Of a DNA stretch of 64,000 nucleotides, positions 26,355-38,344 are shown in pieces. A program made the translations under genes and the position numbers. The DNA is taken from assembly GCF_030463535.1 (NCBI RefSeq), contig NC_132894.1, forward strand, positions 34,058,125 to 34,122,124, in the 5' to 3' direction. The stretch's first letter is position 1. Every line of letters starts with the position of its first letter. Origin of the DNA: Salminus brasiliensis. Its lineage: Eukaryota > Chordata > Actinopteri > Characiformes > Bryconidae. The notes beneath the pieces are model-generated. The model worked only from the letters and a program-made list of their open reading frames with translations, did not search any database and was not told where the DNA came from.

Positions 26355-27084
26355 CTCTACCTAGATATATAGCCTTAAGCTCAGCAGCAGCCTCCTGTTT
26401 TACCTGCACATCTGCCAGCACCTTCAAATGGAAGCACACAAGGTCCTGAAGGTGATGAGTGCTTCTGCTTTCATTTCCAGACGTGCCATTCAGCAGTCGT
26501 TCCCTCACAGCTGTAATGACCGGACTGACCAGGTCGTTGTCCGTAAGGGAATTGGTATAATGAATCATGAAGTGCTAATTAAGGAAGGGAACCAGCAGTT
26601 GGCTAATTAGAGGCTTTGCTAATGATGAGGGGAACGCTAGTTGAAGGTAGGAGCTTCCAGACTGCTGCTGCTGCCTCTCAGCTGGAGGAGGGCTTTTCTC
26701 AGGTCACTCCGACCTTGCTTTCTGGCACCCCGTTTCTCTCTCTCCGCTTTATCCCTCTCTTGACCGCAGCCACGGGTTTAGAAACGCTGCTGGAGTCCAA
26801 TTTTTTCACCTTCTGTAGCTGATTGTGCTGGAAATGAGCGGTCAGTCTGGGGGTGACTGAGACGGAGACTCGTGTTTAGATCACTGTAGGGTTTTTAATT
26901 GAAATCCGGCACACAGGAGGCCGACTCAGGAGTCAGGAGACTGGATCTTTAGCAGCAGAGAGTATTCACCTGCAGATCAGAAAGTCAAACACGGGCACAG
27001 CGGAGTTGATCATGGGCAGTCTAGTCCAGTCTGACCCGGTCCAGTCCAGTCTGAAAGTTTGTAATTGCCATACAAACAAAGGAG

Positions 27085-27085
<1 letters not shown>

Positions 27086-27146
<61 letters not shown>
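27086..27146. repeat. (AT)n microsatellite 230 bp before chsy1 exon 3
   Basis: About 30 AT units, then A/T-rich TTTA runs to 27218. Confidence 0.95.
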
Positions 27147-27154
<8 letters not shown>

Positions 27155-27350
27155 GAGGGCCGCATTATTATTATTATTTTATTTTTATTATTATTTATTT
27201 ATTTATTTATTTATTTTTGTAGCAAGCAAGTTGTAGCATGTGACCATGACATGACCTTACGTGACCTTGCACATCCTGTGATGGGACTACTGCGCATGCT
27301 CACATAGCACCGATGTCTCGTACAGCCGGACTGTCAGCTTTTTAAAATCC

Positions 27351-27376
27351 CTCATTTGTCCTGTCTTCTCTTTCAG
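27351..27376 (+). promoter_or_regulatory. chsy1: 3' splice acceptor of the chsy1 last exon
   Basis: A run rich in C and T (cctgtcttctctttcag) ends in AG at 27375-27376, immediately before the codon for the Met of MQQLF. This matches the human exon 2/3 junction, which sets the exon start rather than an in-frame upstream codon. Confidence 0.9.
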
Positions 27377-28972
27377 ATGCAGCAGCTGTTCTACGAGAAC
27401 TACGAGCCGAACAAGAAGGGCTACATCCGAGACCTCCACAACAGCAAGATCCACAGGGCCATCACGCTCCATCCCAACAAGAACCCGCCTTACCAGTACC
27501 GCCTCCACAGCTACATGCTGAGCCGCAAAATTGCCGAGCTTCGCCACCGCACCATTCAGCTTCACCGGGAGATCGTGCAAATGAGCCGCTACGGCAACAC
27601 GGAGGTGCGCAAAGAGGACCTGCAGCTCGGCGTGCCTCCCTCCTTCATGCGGTTCCATCCTCACCAGCGGGAGGAGGTGCTGGAGTGGGAGTTCCTCACG
27701 GGGAAGTACATTTTCTCCGCCCTGGACGGGCAGCCCCCGCGCCGCGGCATTGACTCCTCACAGAAGATGGCGCTGGACGACATTATCATGCAGGTTATGG
27801 AGATGATTAACGCCAATGCCAAGACGCGAGGGAGGGTCATCGACTTCAAGGAGATTCAGTATGGCTACCGGAGGGTCAACCCCATGTATGGAGCCGAATA
27901 CGTGCTCGACCTGCTGCTGCTGTACAAGAAGCACAAGGGGAAGACCATGACCGTACCGGTGAGAAGACACGCCTACCTTCAGCAGACTTTCAGCAAGATC
28001 CAGTTCCTGGAGGAGGAAGAAATGGACGCCAGAGCGCTGGCCGCCAGGATCAACCAGGACTCGGACTCCCTGTCGTTCCTCTCCAGCTCCCTCAAGATGT
28101 TCGTGCCGTTCAAGCTCAGCGGCTCGGGCTCAGAGCAGCACGAACCCAAAGAGAAGAAGGTCAACATCCTCGTGCCGCTGGCGGGACGCTACGAGATCTT
28201 TGTGCGCTTCATGGCCAACTTTGAGAAGATCTGTCTCATCCCCAGCCAGAACGTCAAGCTGCTAATTCTTCTCTTCAGCACCGACAACAACACGGAGCGG
28301 GTCAAGCAGATCGAGCTGATGAGGGAGTATCGGTTGAAGTATCCCAAAGCAGACATGGAGATCAAGCCCGTTTCTGGCCCCTTCTCCCGCGCCCTGGCCC
28401 TGGAGGTCGGCTCGGCCCACTTCACCAACGACTCCTTGCTCTTCTACTGTGACGTGGACCTACTATTTACCGCCGATTTCCTGAAGCGCTGCCGCGGAAA
28501 CACCGTATTCGGAGAGCAGACGTACTTTCCCATCATCTTCAGCCAGTACGACCCAAAGGTCGTCTACGCGGGAAAAGTGCCCAGCAACAACCACTACGTG
28601 TTCACGTCCAAGACGGGCTTGTGGAGGCACTACGGCTTTGGCATCGTCTGCGTCTACAAGGGGGACCTGGTCAAGGCCGGCGGCTTTGACGTCTCCATCC
28701 AAGGCTGGGGGCTGGAAGACGTGGACCTCTTTAACAAATTCGTCCAGTCAGGGATCAGCTTGTTCAGGAGCACGGACACCGGCATCGTGCACGTTCACCA
28801 CCCCGTCATATGTGACCCCAACCTAGATCCCAAACAGTACAAGATGTGCCTGGGTTCCAAAGCCTCGTCCCATGGTTCCACGCAGCAGCTGGCCGAGCTG
28901 TGGCTGGAGAAGTACGACCACGGCTTTCGGAGGATCTCTAGTTCTAATAACGGATCAATGAGGACAGCATAG
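27377..28972 (+). CDS. chsy1: chondroitin sulfate synthase 1, last coding exon (C-terminal 531 residues)
   Basis: CHSY1 is a type II Golgi membrane enzyme that extends chondroitin chains by alternately adding glucuronic acid and N-acetylgalactosamine. This exon supplies the end of the first (beta-3-glycosyltransferase-like) half and the whole C-terminal GalNAc-transferase half (CHGN / GT7-type). The exon starts right after a pyrimidine-rich acceptor (AG at 27375-27376) with MQQLFYENYEPNKKG, the known CHSY1 exon 3 boundary. It stays open for 531 codons to TAG. Visible marks: NPMYGAEYVLDLLLLYKKHK near exon residues 175-195, the metal-binding DVD at exon residues 359-361 inside FYCDVDLLF, GWGLEDVDLFNKF near residue 443, VHVHHP, and the CHSY1-type end NNGSMRTA. 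The total protein is about 800 residues in vertebrates, so about 270 N-terminal residues (exons 1-2, including the first DDD motif) are missing and should be upstream. CHSY3 is less likely because its tail differs. No frameshift or lost key residue is visible. Confidence 0.9.
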   Translation: MQQLFYENYEPNKKGYIRDLHNSKIHRAITLHPNKNPPYQYRLHSYMLSRKIAELRHRTIQLHREIVQMSRYGNTEVRKEDLQLGVPPSFMRFHPHQREEVLEWEFLTGKYIFSALDGQPPRRGIDSSQKMALDDIIMQVMEMINANAKTRGRVIDFKEIQYGYRRVNPMYGAEYVLDLLLLYKKHKGKTMTVPVRRHAYLQQTFSKIQFLEEEEMDARALAARINQDSDSLSFLSSSLKMFVPFKLSGSGSEQHEPKEKKVNILVPLAGRYEIFVRFMANFEKICLIPSQNVKLLILLFSTDNNTERVKQIELMREYRLKYPKADMEIKPVSGPFSRALALEVGSAHFTNDSLLFYCDVDLLFTADFLKRCRGNTVFGEQTYFPIIFSQYDPKVVYAGKVPSNNHYVFTSKTGLWRHYGFGIVCVYKGDLVKAGGFDVSIQGWGLEDVDLFNKFVQSGISLFRSTDTGIVHVHHPVICDPNLDPKQYKMCLGSKASSHGSTQQLAELWLEKYDHGFRRISSSNNGSMRTA

Positions 28973-30375
28973 GCCCTGCAAGCTTGGACCTGCTCCTGCC
29001 CGTCTTCCTCTTTATGGTGTTTTTCAACTACCTAATTTATTTTTTCATAGAAAAGAACTCTGTGGATATATTTTGAAATAACTCCTTTTATAACGTATTC
29101 AAAAACAAAAAACAAAAACCTTTTTTTTTTTCTCTCTGTTTCTTTTTTTTATACCAATGCTAAAAAAAATTTAAAAAAATCAGATAGGTAAAAAAAAAAA
29201 AAGGCGTCCGAAGTGCTGGAACACCAGTTTTCTTTCCCACGAATTCAGTATAATAATAATAATAATGTTGATGAGCGTTGTATTTATGGAGGACTCTTAC
29301 GAAGTATACTGTGTACCTCAGTGATGTGCACACCAGTCACAGTGTCGTGGAGGAGGGACTCTCTCTTTTTTTTTTTTTTTTCGATGAGGGTCAGGTTTCA
29401 GATGTGCAAATGTGGTGTTGGGGGGAAATGGTTAATGTATTCTTACTTGTGAATGTTTACAGAAAGCCACACGTACAAGTGATACGTCTTTCGACAAACC
29501 GACAAACCAACAATCTTAATTCTTGCAGTTAAGGGCCGTAGATCATGTCTTCGCTTCTGTTGATTTTCTTTCTTATGATCTGTAATGACACTGTTGTTCT
29601 GTTTTTGTTCATTTTATTCATTCGTTTGTTTGTTTGTTTACTTTTCACGATTTTGACATGTGAACAGAACTGCTGGATCCTGGTTTGGACCTTTCCAACT
29701 CATTCCCACTGTCTAATTTATTGAATGCAGTCTCATGTGCGATATCGGACTGAGGTTATGTATATTAGCGATTGTACAACCAATCATCAGTCGCCGACTT
29801 TCGTTCCTTTCGTTTGTTTTTGTTTGTTTTAGATTTTTGTTTTGTTTGTTTTTTTTCTCTTTTGCAAATTTATTTGGTTACCAAAGACTTTTTGCACAGT
29901 TGCTGTAGGTATTGTGTGGGTGGGTGTGAGAGTGAGTGTGTATGAGTGAGTGAATGTGTGTATGTATGGAGGCGGAAGAACTGTCATGAACAGGAAATGA
30001 ACTCTAGGATGGCGGTACGGAGCATCATGTTTTATACAGTTTTTGGAAAAGACACGTTAACTAGACCCACAGAATGAATCACTGCGGAGCCTGTCTCCCT
30101 GAATCTGCACGGCTCTTATCTTATCACTTATCCGATTTACGTTGATGCTGTTGAATGATACGCAGGATCTGGATTGCTGAAGGGGTGAATGATGCCCAAC
30201 CGCCTCGCCTTTTGGACTTGTGGACCGCTCTCCCACAGTGTTATACACACTTCTTTTCTTTTTTTTTTCTGTCCGGAGCTTTTTTTTTTTTTTTTGTACT
30301 TCTGTTCTTTGTTAGCTCCCATCCAACTGGGTAAGGGTTATATATTTAATTAATAAATAGAAAAAAAAAAAGTTT
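28973..30375 (+). other. chsy1: chsy1 3' untranslated region
   Basis: Follows the TAG at 28970-28972. It is about 1.4 kb, rich in A and T, with many poly-T and TTTGTTTGTTT runs and no conserved open frame. The end is placed from the poly(A) signal at 30352 and the GT-rich stretch after it. Alternative earlier ends are possible because several A/T-rich hexamers occur near 29100-29250. Confidence 0.65.
30352..30357 (+). promoter_or_regulatory. chsy1: canonical poly(A) signal AATAAA, chsy1
   Basis: AATAAA is followed by an A-run from 30361 and then a GT/T-rich stretch (gtttgtt, then ccttgtgttttg) at about 30372-30401. This is the usual order of poly(A) signal, cleavage site and downstream element. 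The position suits a UTR of about 1.4 kb. Confidence 0.6.
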
Positions 30376-33077
30376 GTTAAATGCTTGTCCTTGTGTTTTG
30401 TTCAGCGTGAGGCCGGGCCGCCACTGAATGTGCTGCGTTGAGAATCTTTGAGAAGCTTTCACCCACCCGTAATGCCCCGGTCTAATTCCGTACAAGCCAG
30501 TCAACAACAGGACTCCAGTAAACAGGCTGTTCAATGGAGGGGGTGAAGGAGAGACCGACGGAGTGGTCCTCGATACGTTCGGCAACAATTAGAGGCCTAA
30601 TTAAACTGTTTCACAAGACTTGCCGGACTTGAAGGGATGGCCAATAAGCGGCGTTTGCCAGTAGATGCTCAGTGGGCAGGGGTGACCTGCACAGATTCCA
30701 GCAAGCAATTAAGAAGAGAGGCTGTTTAGCAGTGTGAGCCTCAACCTCATCTTCAGAAGGCTTTTCACATGGGCCATGGGAGCAACTCCTTCTGGAAGAA
30801 TACCTAGAAAAGTTCTCCTGAGGTTTGTGAGGAGGGAGGCAGCTGTTTCATAAAGATAAATAGTAAATAAGTAAAGAACTGGACTAAAGCAAGGTAAACC
30901 AACTCTGGGAACAAGCTGGGTTTAGGAAAATCGCCAAGTTGTGGCCAGTCCCAGCTACTGGCTAGGCCCACCTCTTATAAATCTGGAAGACGTAGACCTC
31001 TTTAACAAACTTGGTTGTTTTCTCACCTGTCCACTGGTAGAGCTGTTGAGCACAATACACATGAACACCCTACTGCCTGTCTGTTGTGTACTTGAAGAAG
31101 AATTGGTAAAACAGCGCGTAGAGATACTATTGGAGAACATCCAGCTGTTTCTGAACTTTTTGGAGTTTAAAGAGAAATTAATGGACCGGCATCAATGGAG
31201 AAACGTTAAGGGTTCCTCGTTTTGCTTTAGTTCAGGTTAGGAGTAGGTTATGGTTGGGGTTTAAGGTGTAGGTTAAGGTTAGATTTAAGCTTAGGGTTAG
31301 GTGTATGTGTAGTGTAGGGTGATCATTTTTGGACAGTTTTCCAGCGTGTCATTGGTTACAGTAACGTTGGATTTGACGATGCCAAGAGGAGTCGACTGTA
31401 AACCTCATAAAGGATCTTTTTTTTCAGCTGGAATTTTAATGTAATGACTGAACTGTACACCACCAGGGTACAGATTGTCTTCAGGTCATTTTTTTTTTAC
31501 CGTTAGGACAAGTATTGATTGATTTGATTGATTAAGTAAGGGTTGATTGTTCCTCATCCAGAATGAAGCTCGGTCAGTGCTGGTCTTCAGTCGGTCCAGT
31601 CAGAGATGAGGGGATGTAGTGTTAGCATAAGGGAGATAGACATTCTGCAGCTACCCTACCCACCCAGATAGAGCAAGGTTGGCTGTGCTCTCTTGGTCCC
31701 TTGGTCACTGATGGCTGTGATGGCATTGCCAGGAACTGAACTTTGTGATCTGCTGACAATAGGGCCAGTGTTTAGGCAGTTCTGCAACGTGGAAGGCCCT
31801 GGTCCATGATCTTGTATTTCCAGGACCGGGGCTGGCCACCTCTGATTTAATCATCCTGGAGAGTTCAGATCCAACACCCCTGGCTCTAACATTTAAGGCG
31901 ATCCCCTGGTAGACTTCCAGAACCTGGTGTGGACTCGCCTGTTTGAACTGGAAAGAAACAATGATTATGCAATCTTCTACTTTCATTTCACAGCTGATCT
32001 TGAGGAAGGAGGAGAACAGTCATAATTGGCCGTGGTACACCACAGAATGTTGCCTGACAATACACACCTCAGACTGAACAAGTTTATTGACGATACTGGT
32101 TTCTGGCCTTGGATTCTTTCCTTAGTCACACAAGTTTTGCTTGAGTCACAGCATGTGGGTTGCACAATAGCCTTGTGCGATTATGCAATACGTGACTTAG
32201 CGCTCTGATTTGGCAGCTGTTTGGCACTGTCAGCGGGGTATTTTGATAAACATAAATGCAGATGGAGGACCAGAGAGCCATGTTGTACTAGTAAGATCTA
32301 GAAGACTTCCGTCCTTCCAGTCTGAAATGTAAACACAGTGGAAATCAAATCCTTACACTGGTGATGGGAGAGCGTACTGGTAGTGCTGGGGTAAGATCAG
32401 AGCACAAGCTGAGGTGGCGGCCTGGCCTCGCTTGGAAAAGTCGCTTGTGGTTGCTGGATCTGATGCAAGTCAGTACACTCTTTTTTTTTTTCTGTGCACA
32501 ATTTCCCCTCTGGGCTAATGGGATCCCCAGAGATTGGAAGGAAACACGACGTGACCCTGCTCCATAGGCCGGAGCTGTTAGTTTCTCCTTGTTTTTAAAC
32601 AGCAGGATAGATCTAAAAGGATAAAGCTCCCGTGTCCAGTATAGACAAGCGAGGCCATGGTAATTTTGAGGATCGACATCTTCAAATATTCTTAGTTGTA
32701 CTCATTTCCATTTACCACCCCGTAGCTACGACTACACTCATACTAGTACCCAGTGTTGGGAAGGCGAAGGTTAGCGCATGCTTCCTCCATTAAACTCCAC
32801 TGTATCTTTTTTTTAAGCTGCTGCTAAAAACTTGTAACCAGCAGTTACATCTGTTACGTCAGCCCACTGACCCCACACTGAACATCTGGGAGGAGAGATT
32901 CATCTAGGTCATCGTATTCATCTAGGCTTGACTGGTATAATGGTAATACTGTGCAGCTGTGGCATCCTCAGCCATCTCCTGATAACAGGCCTAGTGCCTT
33001 GACTGCATGCATCACTACTGATTTTGCGTTATCCTGCCCAAATGTCCCCACTATGGCCACTACTGACCCCATGTAGT
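30376..33077. other. intergenic, mostly unique, after chsy1
   Basis: No gene is supported. It includes the duplicated chsy1 fragment at 30983 and a short degenerate TTAGGG-like run at 31240-31310. A copy of the accaccagggtacagatt phrase near 31458 recurs at 33718. The end of a SINE-like unit lies near 31675-31735. Confidence 0.6.
30983..31013 (+). other. short duplicated fragment of chsy1 coding sequence
   Basis: Compared with chsy1 28712-28742, the first 27 bases differ at a single position (g/a), and the last few bases diverge. It still reads LEDVDLFNK in an open frame of 99 codons (30941-31240). The flanks show no clear DNA similarity. A 27-base near-match is far beyond chance in 64 kb, so it is probably a small duplication or a gene-conversion footprint. 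No acceptor site directly precedes it. Confidence 0.6.
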
Positions 33078-35994
33078 GTTCAAAAATGACCCACCACCAT
33101 GTTTAACAGCAGAATCCTTTTTCAGCTGGACATATAATGACTTTCCCTAGAGTGAAACACCACCTCAAGGGGAGTATAGAGAAAGTTAAGACTGCACAAG
33201 GGTTACACAGTAGGCCTTCCTGTCCAGCCTACCTCTATTAATAGGCTCTAGCTAGGTCGCTCAGCTCAGCCTGGGCTGCTGATGAACAAGTGTCCTCAAA
33301 TCTGGGCCTTGAATCCAGTCTCCAGTCCAGGATTTTGTTAATGCTGGAAGTTCAGAAAACAGCTAGTGGAACTGATTGACTACGTAGTGTCACACCTACC
33401 AACGACTACAAAGAAAAGCACCGTAAACTGAATTCAAGGTTCAGATTTGAAGACCTCTGCCATAGAAGAAACCCCCTTCGGTAGCTTAGCACTTTATATA
33501 TTTTTCGAACCTTTCATTGGATATTCCATAATATATAGGTTCTAAAACACCCATATATCAATAACCAATCAGGACCATTCATTTTCCATCAGTGCTACAA
33601 AAAAGAACTTGTATTGTCCTTGTATTGTCTTAGTGTTCAAAAATGACCCGCCACCATGTTTAACAGCAGAATCCTTTTTCAGCTGGACAGATAATGACTT
33701 TCCCTAGAGTGAAACACCACCAGGGTGCATAGATTATCCTCGGGTCATTTTTGACCCTTAGGACAAGGGGAGTATAGAGAAAGTTAAGACTGCACAAGGG
33801 TTAAACAGTAGGTCTTCCTGTCCAGCCTCCTCTATTAATAGGCTCTAGCTAGGTTGCTCAGCTCAGCCAGGGCTGTTGACGAACAATTGCAGGATTCTGA
33901 GATTGATCCCAGGTGGGTGTAACGAGAAATGGACTTTCTTGTTTGTGGAGGCTGTATCCATGTTCTGCCCAGTGAACACTGTCACTGTGCCCTTGAGCTA
34001 GGCAATTATACCCAAGATGCTGCCCACCTCGGTAATCCAATTCCATCTACTTTCATGCTCCCTAGGGTTTGCTTTTAAATGAGAATGAATTCTCAAGGCA
34101 CTTTTTTTCTTTCTTTTGTCATTTTCTCATTTATTTATTTATTTATTTGTGGAAAATGATCCACCATCCTAGCATGGCCTTAAAGTTCGACACGGCCCTG
34201 TAATTCTGCAGCCTAGGACTGGAGCCAGCGCTCTCTTCTTGGGCCTTGTCCACATTCACAAGATTTTACACTCATGCTCTCAAGGACACAAAACCGCCAC
34301 TGTAATCTCGTCATGTTGCAGAGAAGTCGGCTCAGTAGAGCGGCGGGGCATTTTAGAAATGACTGATTTGCATTGCAGAGAGATTAGAGATTATCTCCGA
34401 AGACCAAAGACAATATTCCATGCTTGCTGATCTGTGAGCGAGGCAGAGAAAATGAAGCATGACATCTCACGGAAGCGCCGGCGCTAAACATCGCTCTAAT
34501 TCCACACCGACTGTCACATTAGCCAGGTGGCCAAGTATCATGAGGCGAGAGTTTGTTCACAGGAGACAGCATAGCAAAGCATTTCCCCAAAGCATTACGG
34601 TCTATCAAACTCCCATCAATGTGAAGACACTCTCCTTCAAAGTAGTAAAATTCCCATTGCTGACAATCCAGCGTTCTGCTGTGTATGAGCACCATAGAAA
34701 TGCACTGGCAGTAGAATAGGACCCTCTGAAACACAAGGTTATCATAAGTCTAGTCTTGGACTAAATGGATCTCTTTGATATCCCGAGATCCTTAAGAGGA
34801 GATGGTCTCTGTCCGGTCCCAAACGAACTCCATAAATTTGAGCTAAACGGCTCCCGTAAACGAAGCAATTCAACTGCAGGTGTGAAACGGCCTTATAAAT
34901 GAGAAGGTGATTGAGGGGGTGCCCTAAATGGGGGGCTGTTATGACTAATAGCAGCCCTAAAAAATTATTAGCAGAGTATTTTGGCATTTGAATTGTTAGA
35001 GCTGGTGGGTCCAGTGTAGTATCTTTTCGGGTGGCCCAAAGCCCCCCCAGCACCCAGAGGAGTTGAACCTGATACTGCAGGAACACGGAGACTCTTAAGA
35101 AACTCCCTTGATTTTAGAAGAAACCTATCGATGAGCAAGTGCCTTCAAATCTTTGGAGATGTGGCTGGTTTCCCAGGCACAGATTAAGTCTAGTCTTGGA
35201 CTAAATGGATCTCTTGGTTATCCTTAATCTGACCAAAAGCCAGAGAGGTGAATAATTCTGTGGAAACCTTCATGAACGTCTTATACAACAGATGTTCTGG
35301 TCTTAAATCGGACCCTGGTTCATTTTCAGCCTTGGTGAGATTTGTTTGGGTAGCTGTGAATACACTAATCACACTCAGATACGGACCATTTCGGACGGTT
35401 TTCGAAATATGACCACGATCCGACCCAACTAGCGGGTATACTCCATAAATTTGAGCTAAATGGCTCCCGTAAACAGAGCAATCCAACTGCAGGTGTGAAA
35501 CGGCCTTATAAATGAGAAGGTGATTGAGGGGGTGCCCTAAACGGGGGGCTGTTATGACTAATAGCCCTAAAAAATGATTAGCAGAGTATTTTGGCAGAAT
35601 TGTTAGAGCTATTGGGTCCAGTGTAGTATCTTTTCATGGGGCCCAGAATCTCTGGTAGTGCCACTGGCCATAGAACCTAGGTCCTGAAATCTGGGCCTTG
35701 AATACAGTCTCCAGTCCAGGATTTTGTTAATGCTGGAAGTTCAGAAAACTGTTAGTGGAACTGACTATGTAGTGTCACACCTACCAACAACTAAAGACTA
35801 CAAAGGAAACTGAATTCAGTCCAGATTTGAAGACCTCTGCCATAGAAGAACCACCTTCGGTACCCTAGCACTATACCTTTTTTCGGAACCTTATCATAGG
35901 ATATTCCATATATATATAAGTTATAAAAACCCATATATCAATAACCAATCAGGACCATTTGTTTTTCATCAGTGCTACAAATAAGAGCTTGAAA
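33078..35994. repeat. mosaic of local direct duplications
   Basis: Three blocks occur twice in direct orientation. Block A is at 33078-33290 and 33635-33888; copy 1 lacks about 45 bases present in copy 2. Block B is at 33298-33612 and 35687-35994. Block C is at 34745-35045 and 35184-35640; copy 2 carries about 170 extra bases. Identity is high by eye (roughly nine bases in ten), with small indels. The order A1-B1-A2-C1-C2-B2 suggests repeated local duplication or a compound repeat. No coding content is seen. Confidence 0.75.
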
Positions 35995-36984
35995 AATGGC
36001 CTTTTGGGTCTTTGACCGGTCTAAAAAAATGTCCCTCTTGTTAGTCGTCCTCTGTTTCATAACAGTTGTCAAAGCTGTCATTAATCCATGCTCTCAAGGC
36101 TTTTTGCTTGAACCACTAAACATCTGCAACTGACTGCTGGAAGTTTCGGCGTTGGACAGAAAGCAAACTACAGCAGCCTCCATCAGAGGAGATCCAGCTG
36201 TTATTTGGGAACGAAGACGTAACGACGGCCAAGCCTGCCATGCCTCGCTGAAGTGCTGCCAGTTTCCATCAGTTGCGAGAGCTGGACAGCTAGAGTCCCC
36301 ATCTAGCTACGAGTTGTGTGTCGCCCATTGTTTGGAGCCATAAAAAACTAAAAAGAAAAGCCTCAAAAAGAGGACAGATGATTCGTTCAGATCGTTTGGG
36401 CTTTAGGGATTCGTACAGGACACAGGCCACTCAGCGGAGCCACATTCCGGCCTTCTTTTTGTTTTGCTTGCGCCATATTGCTTCTGTTAAGTGCCATGGC
36501 TGCTAGTTCCCTGGAGGCAGTCTGAAAGCGGGCGTGGCAGCTTCCTCACAGGACGGGGAGTGTATTTCCGGCTTGCTGTGGAATTGCTGAAGACACCTCC
36601 TTCAGTGGTGCGCAGCCATCGTTAGACACTAGGTCTTACGCTCGAAGATCACTGTGCCTTCAGATTATCGCCAGCGCTGGTTAGCATTCCGTTCACGTGC
36701 ATCATCTGGAAAACACATGGAGCGTCTCTCTTCCGGGCTGCTAATGCTCCTCCTTGCTGGACGGGCTGTTCTAGAATTCAGTCAGTGCTTTGCTTTGCGT
36801 TCGAGGAGATGGACAAATTAGCCTGTCGGTGGGTGACAGATTGTTAGCTTGTTGAAGTGGAGTCCTCACAAACACCCTTATTCCTGCAAAATCCTTTTGG
36901 AACTAAGTGAAGTGTAAACACGGCAAAAATGTGAAGCTCTGTGTTTTTGGAAGCATTTGTGTATTACCTGAATTTCATAGTTTT
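35995..36984. other. intergenic, unique
   Basis: No gene or repeat recognised. Confidence 0.55.
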
Positions 36985-37105
36985 AGATCAAGTCAAGAGG
37001 CTTTAATGGCAGCTCTGTACAAGAACACAGTGACATGATGTTTTCAGGACAGGACGGACCACAGAAAGTGCTACATGCAAGACAATGCAATAAATATAAT
37101 AATAA

Positions 37106-37137
<32 letters not shown>

Positions 37138-37400
37138 TAAATACGACTCAATACTGAGTAGAGGTATTGATTATAAGGGGCATATATATTTAACAGGTAG
37201 GTATTGAGAATAAGTGACATTATATTTAACGCAGCAGGTACTGAGGTAGTAAGTATACAATAAGATAAATAAGATAAATAGGATGCAGACAGATGCTAAA
37301 CAAAATGCTAATGGGGTCTAGTTCAGCCTGCTGTTTAAAAGTCTGACTGCATGTGGGAAAAAGCTATTGCAGAACTCCACACCTTTAAGAAATGGTATTT
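36985..37400 (+). repeat. dispersed repeat with an AATA microsatellite
   Basis: Has agtcaagaggctttaatggc, a track of AATA units (37085-37140), then ctgctgtttaaaagtctgac and aaaagctattgcag. Recognised from memory as a widespread teleost repeat; class not assigned. Confidence 0.5.
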
Positions 37401-38344
37401 TCCGAGGGTTTTTGGAAAGGTAATGGTTCTATACTGAACCCCTTTATTGTTTAAATGATCCTTGCCAGGTTTATTGGTTATTTATATATATATATGACTA
37501 AATACAGTCATGATAACCTCATGAAAACCTGAAGACCATTTTTCACTACAGGGTCAAAAGGTTACTAAGGTAGTGCGGTACCATTCCGTACCGGTTTCTG
37601 TTCTCATTTGCTGTGTTGCTAAATCAGGACAGCATCTCGTGATAACGATGCAACAGTTTTATTCTGTAGTCTACAACTACAACTACTACCTGATGTTGCT
37701 AGCTAACGACAGCTAACTTGAACTGAACTGAAGTCGTCATTTATCTGTTAGCATTCATCTGCATCACACTCGTCTCAACCACACCAAGGATCATCTACAT
37801 CTTATAGATGTAGTGGCAAATCTTGCTGGAATCCACTTAAACAAGTCTGTTTGAGACTCAGTGACGTTTGACACGAGAGGTGTGACGACTTCGGCAAGCA
37901 GTTATCACTCTGACAGGACGATAGTCACTCACAAGACCGTGAAGACAGTCCAGCACAGCTGTTCCACATCAGCTTTTAATACAGAACCCCTGCATTTCCC
38001 CCCTGCTTTTAAGCGTTTGCCTTGTGAAGGTAAAGCTAGTTTCCACTAAATGAGCCGGGCTAACTCTCTGCTAGCTGGGCTGTGCTTACGTCACAGTAGC
38101 AATGTTGGCCGAGGCCTTTAGCCGACTCAAGTATGGAGCCAATTAGCAGATCGTTATGCCATTCACCCCTCGCACCGAACGGTTCTGTGGCTCCAGGTTT
38201 AGCCATGCTGGAAATAGCAGGCTCGGCCTGGTTTGTAAACGTTTTGAACATCCTTAAACATGAGGACATTTGATCTTCATTTGGTCAAGAAATGTCTTTA
38301 AACATCGTTTATAAAATGGAGTTCATAGAAATGCTATTTGATTG

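Larger units (their letters stand above)
1..27376 (+). other. chsy1: chsy1 intron 2, 3' part (no coding exon found)
   Basis: Inferred intron. The exon at 27377 begins in mid-protein with a clear acceptor, and no upstream open frame carries the expected exon 2 content (an FMRADDDVY-type segment). No short open frame here has recognisable protein similarity. The content is unique-looking sequence mixed with microsatellites, SINEs and miniature transposons, listed separately. If exon 2 lies just outside the window, the intron is at least 27 kb. Confidence 0.75.
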
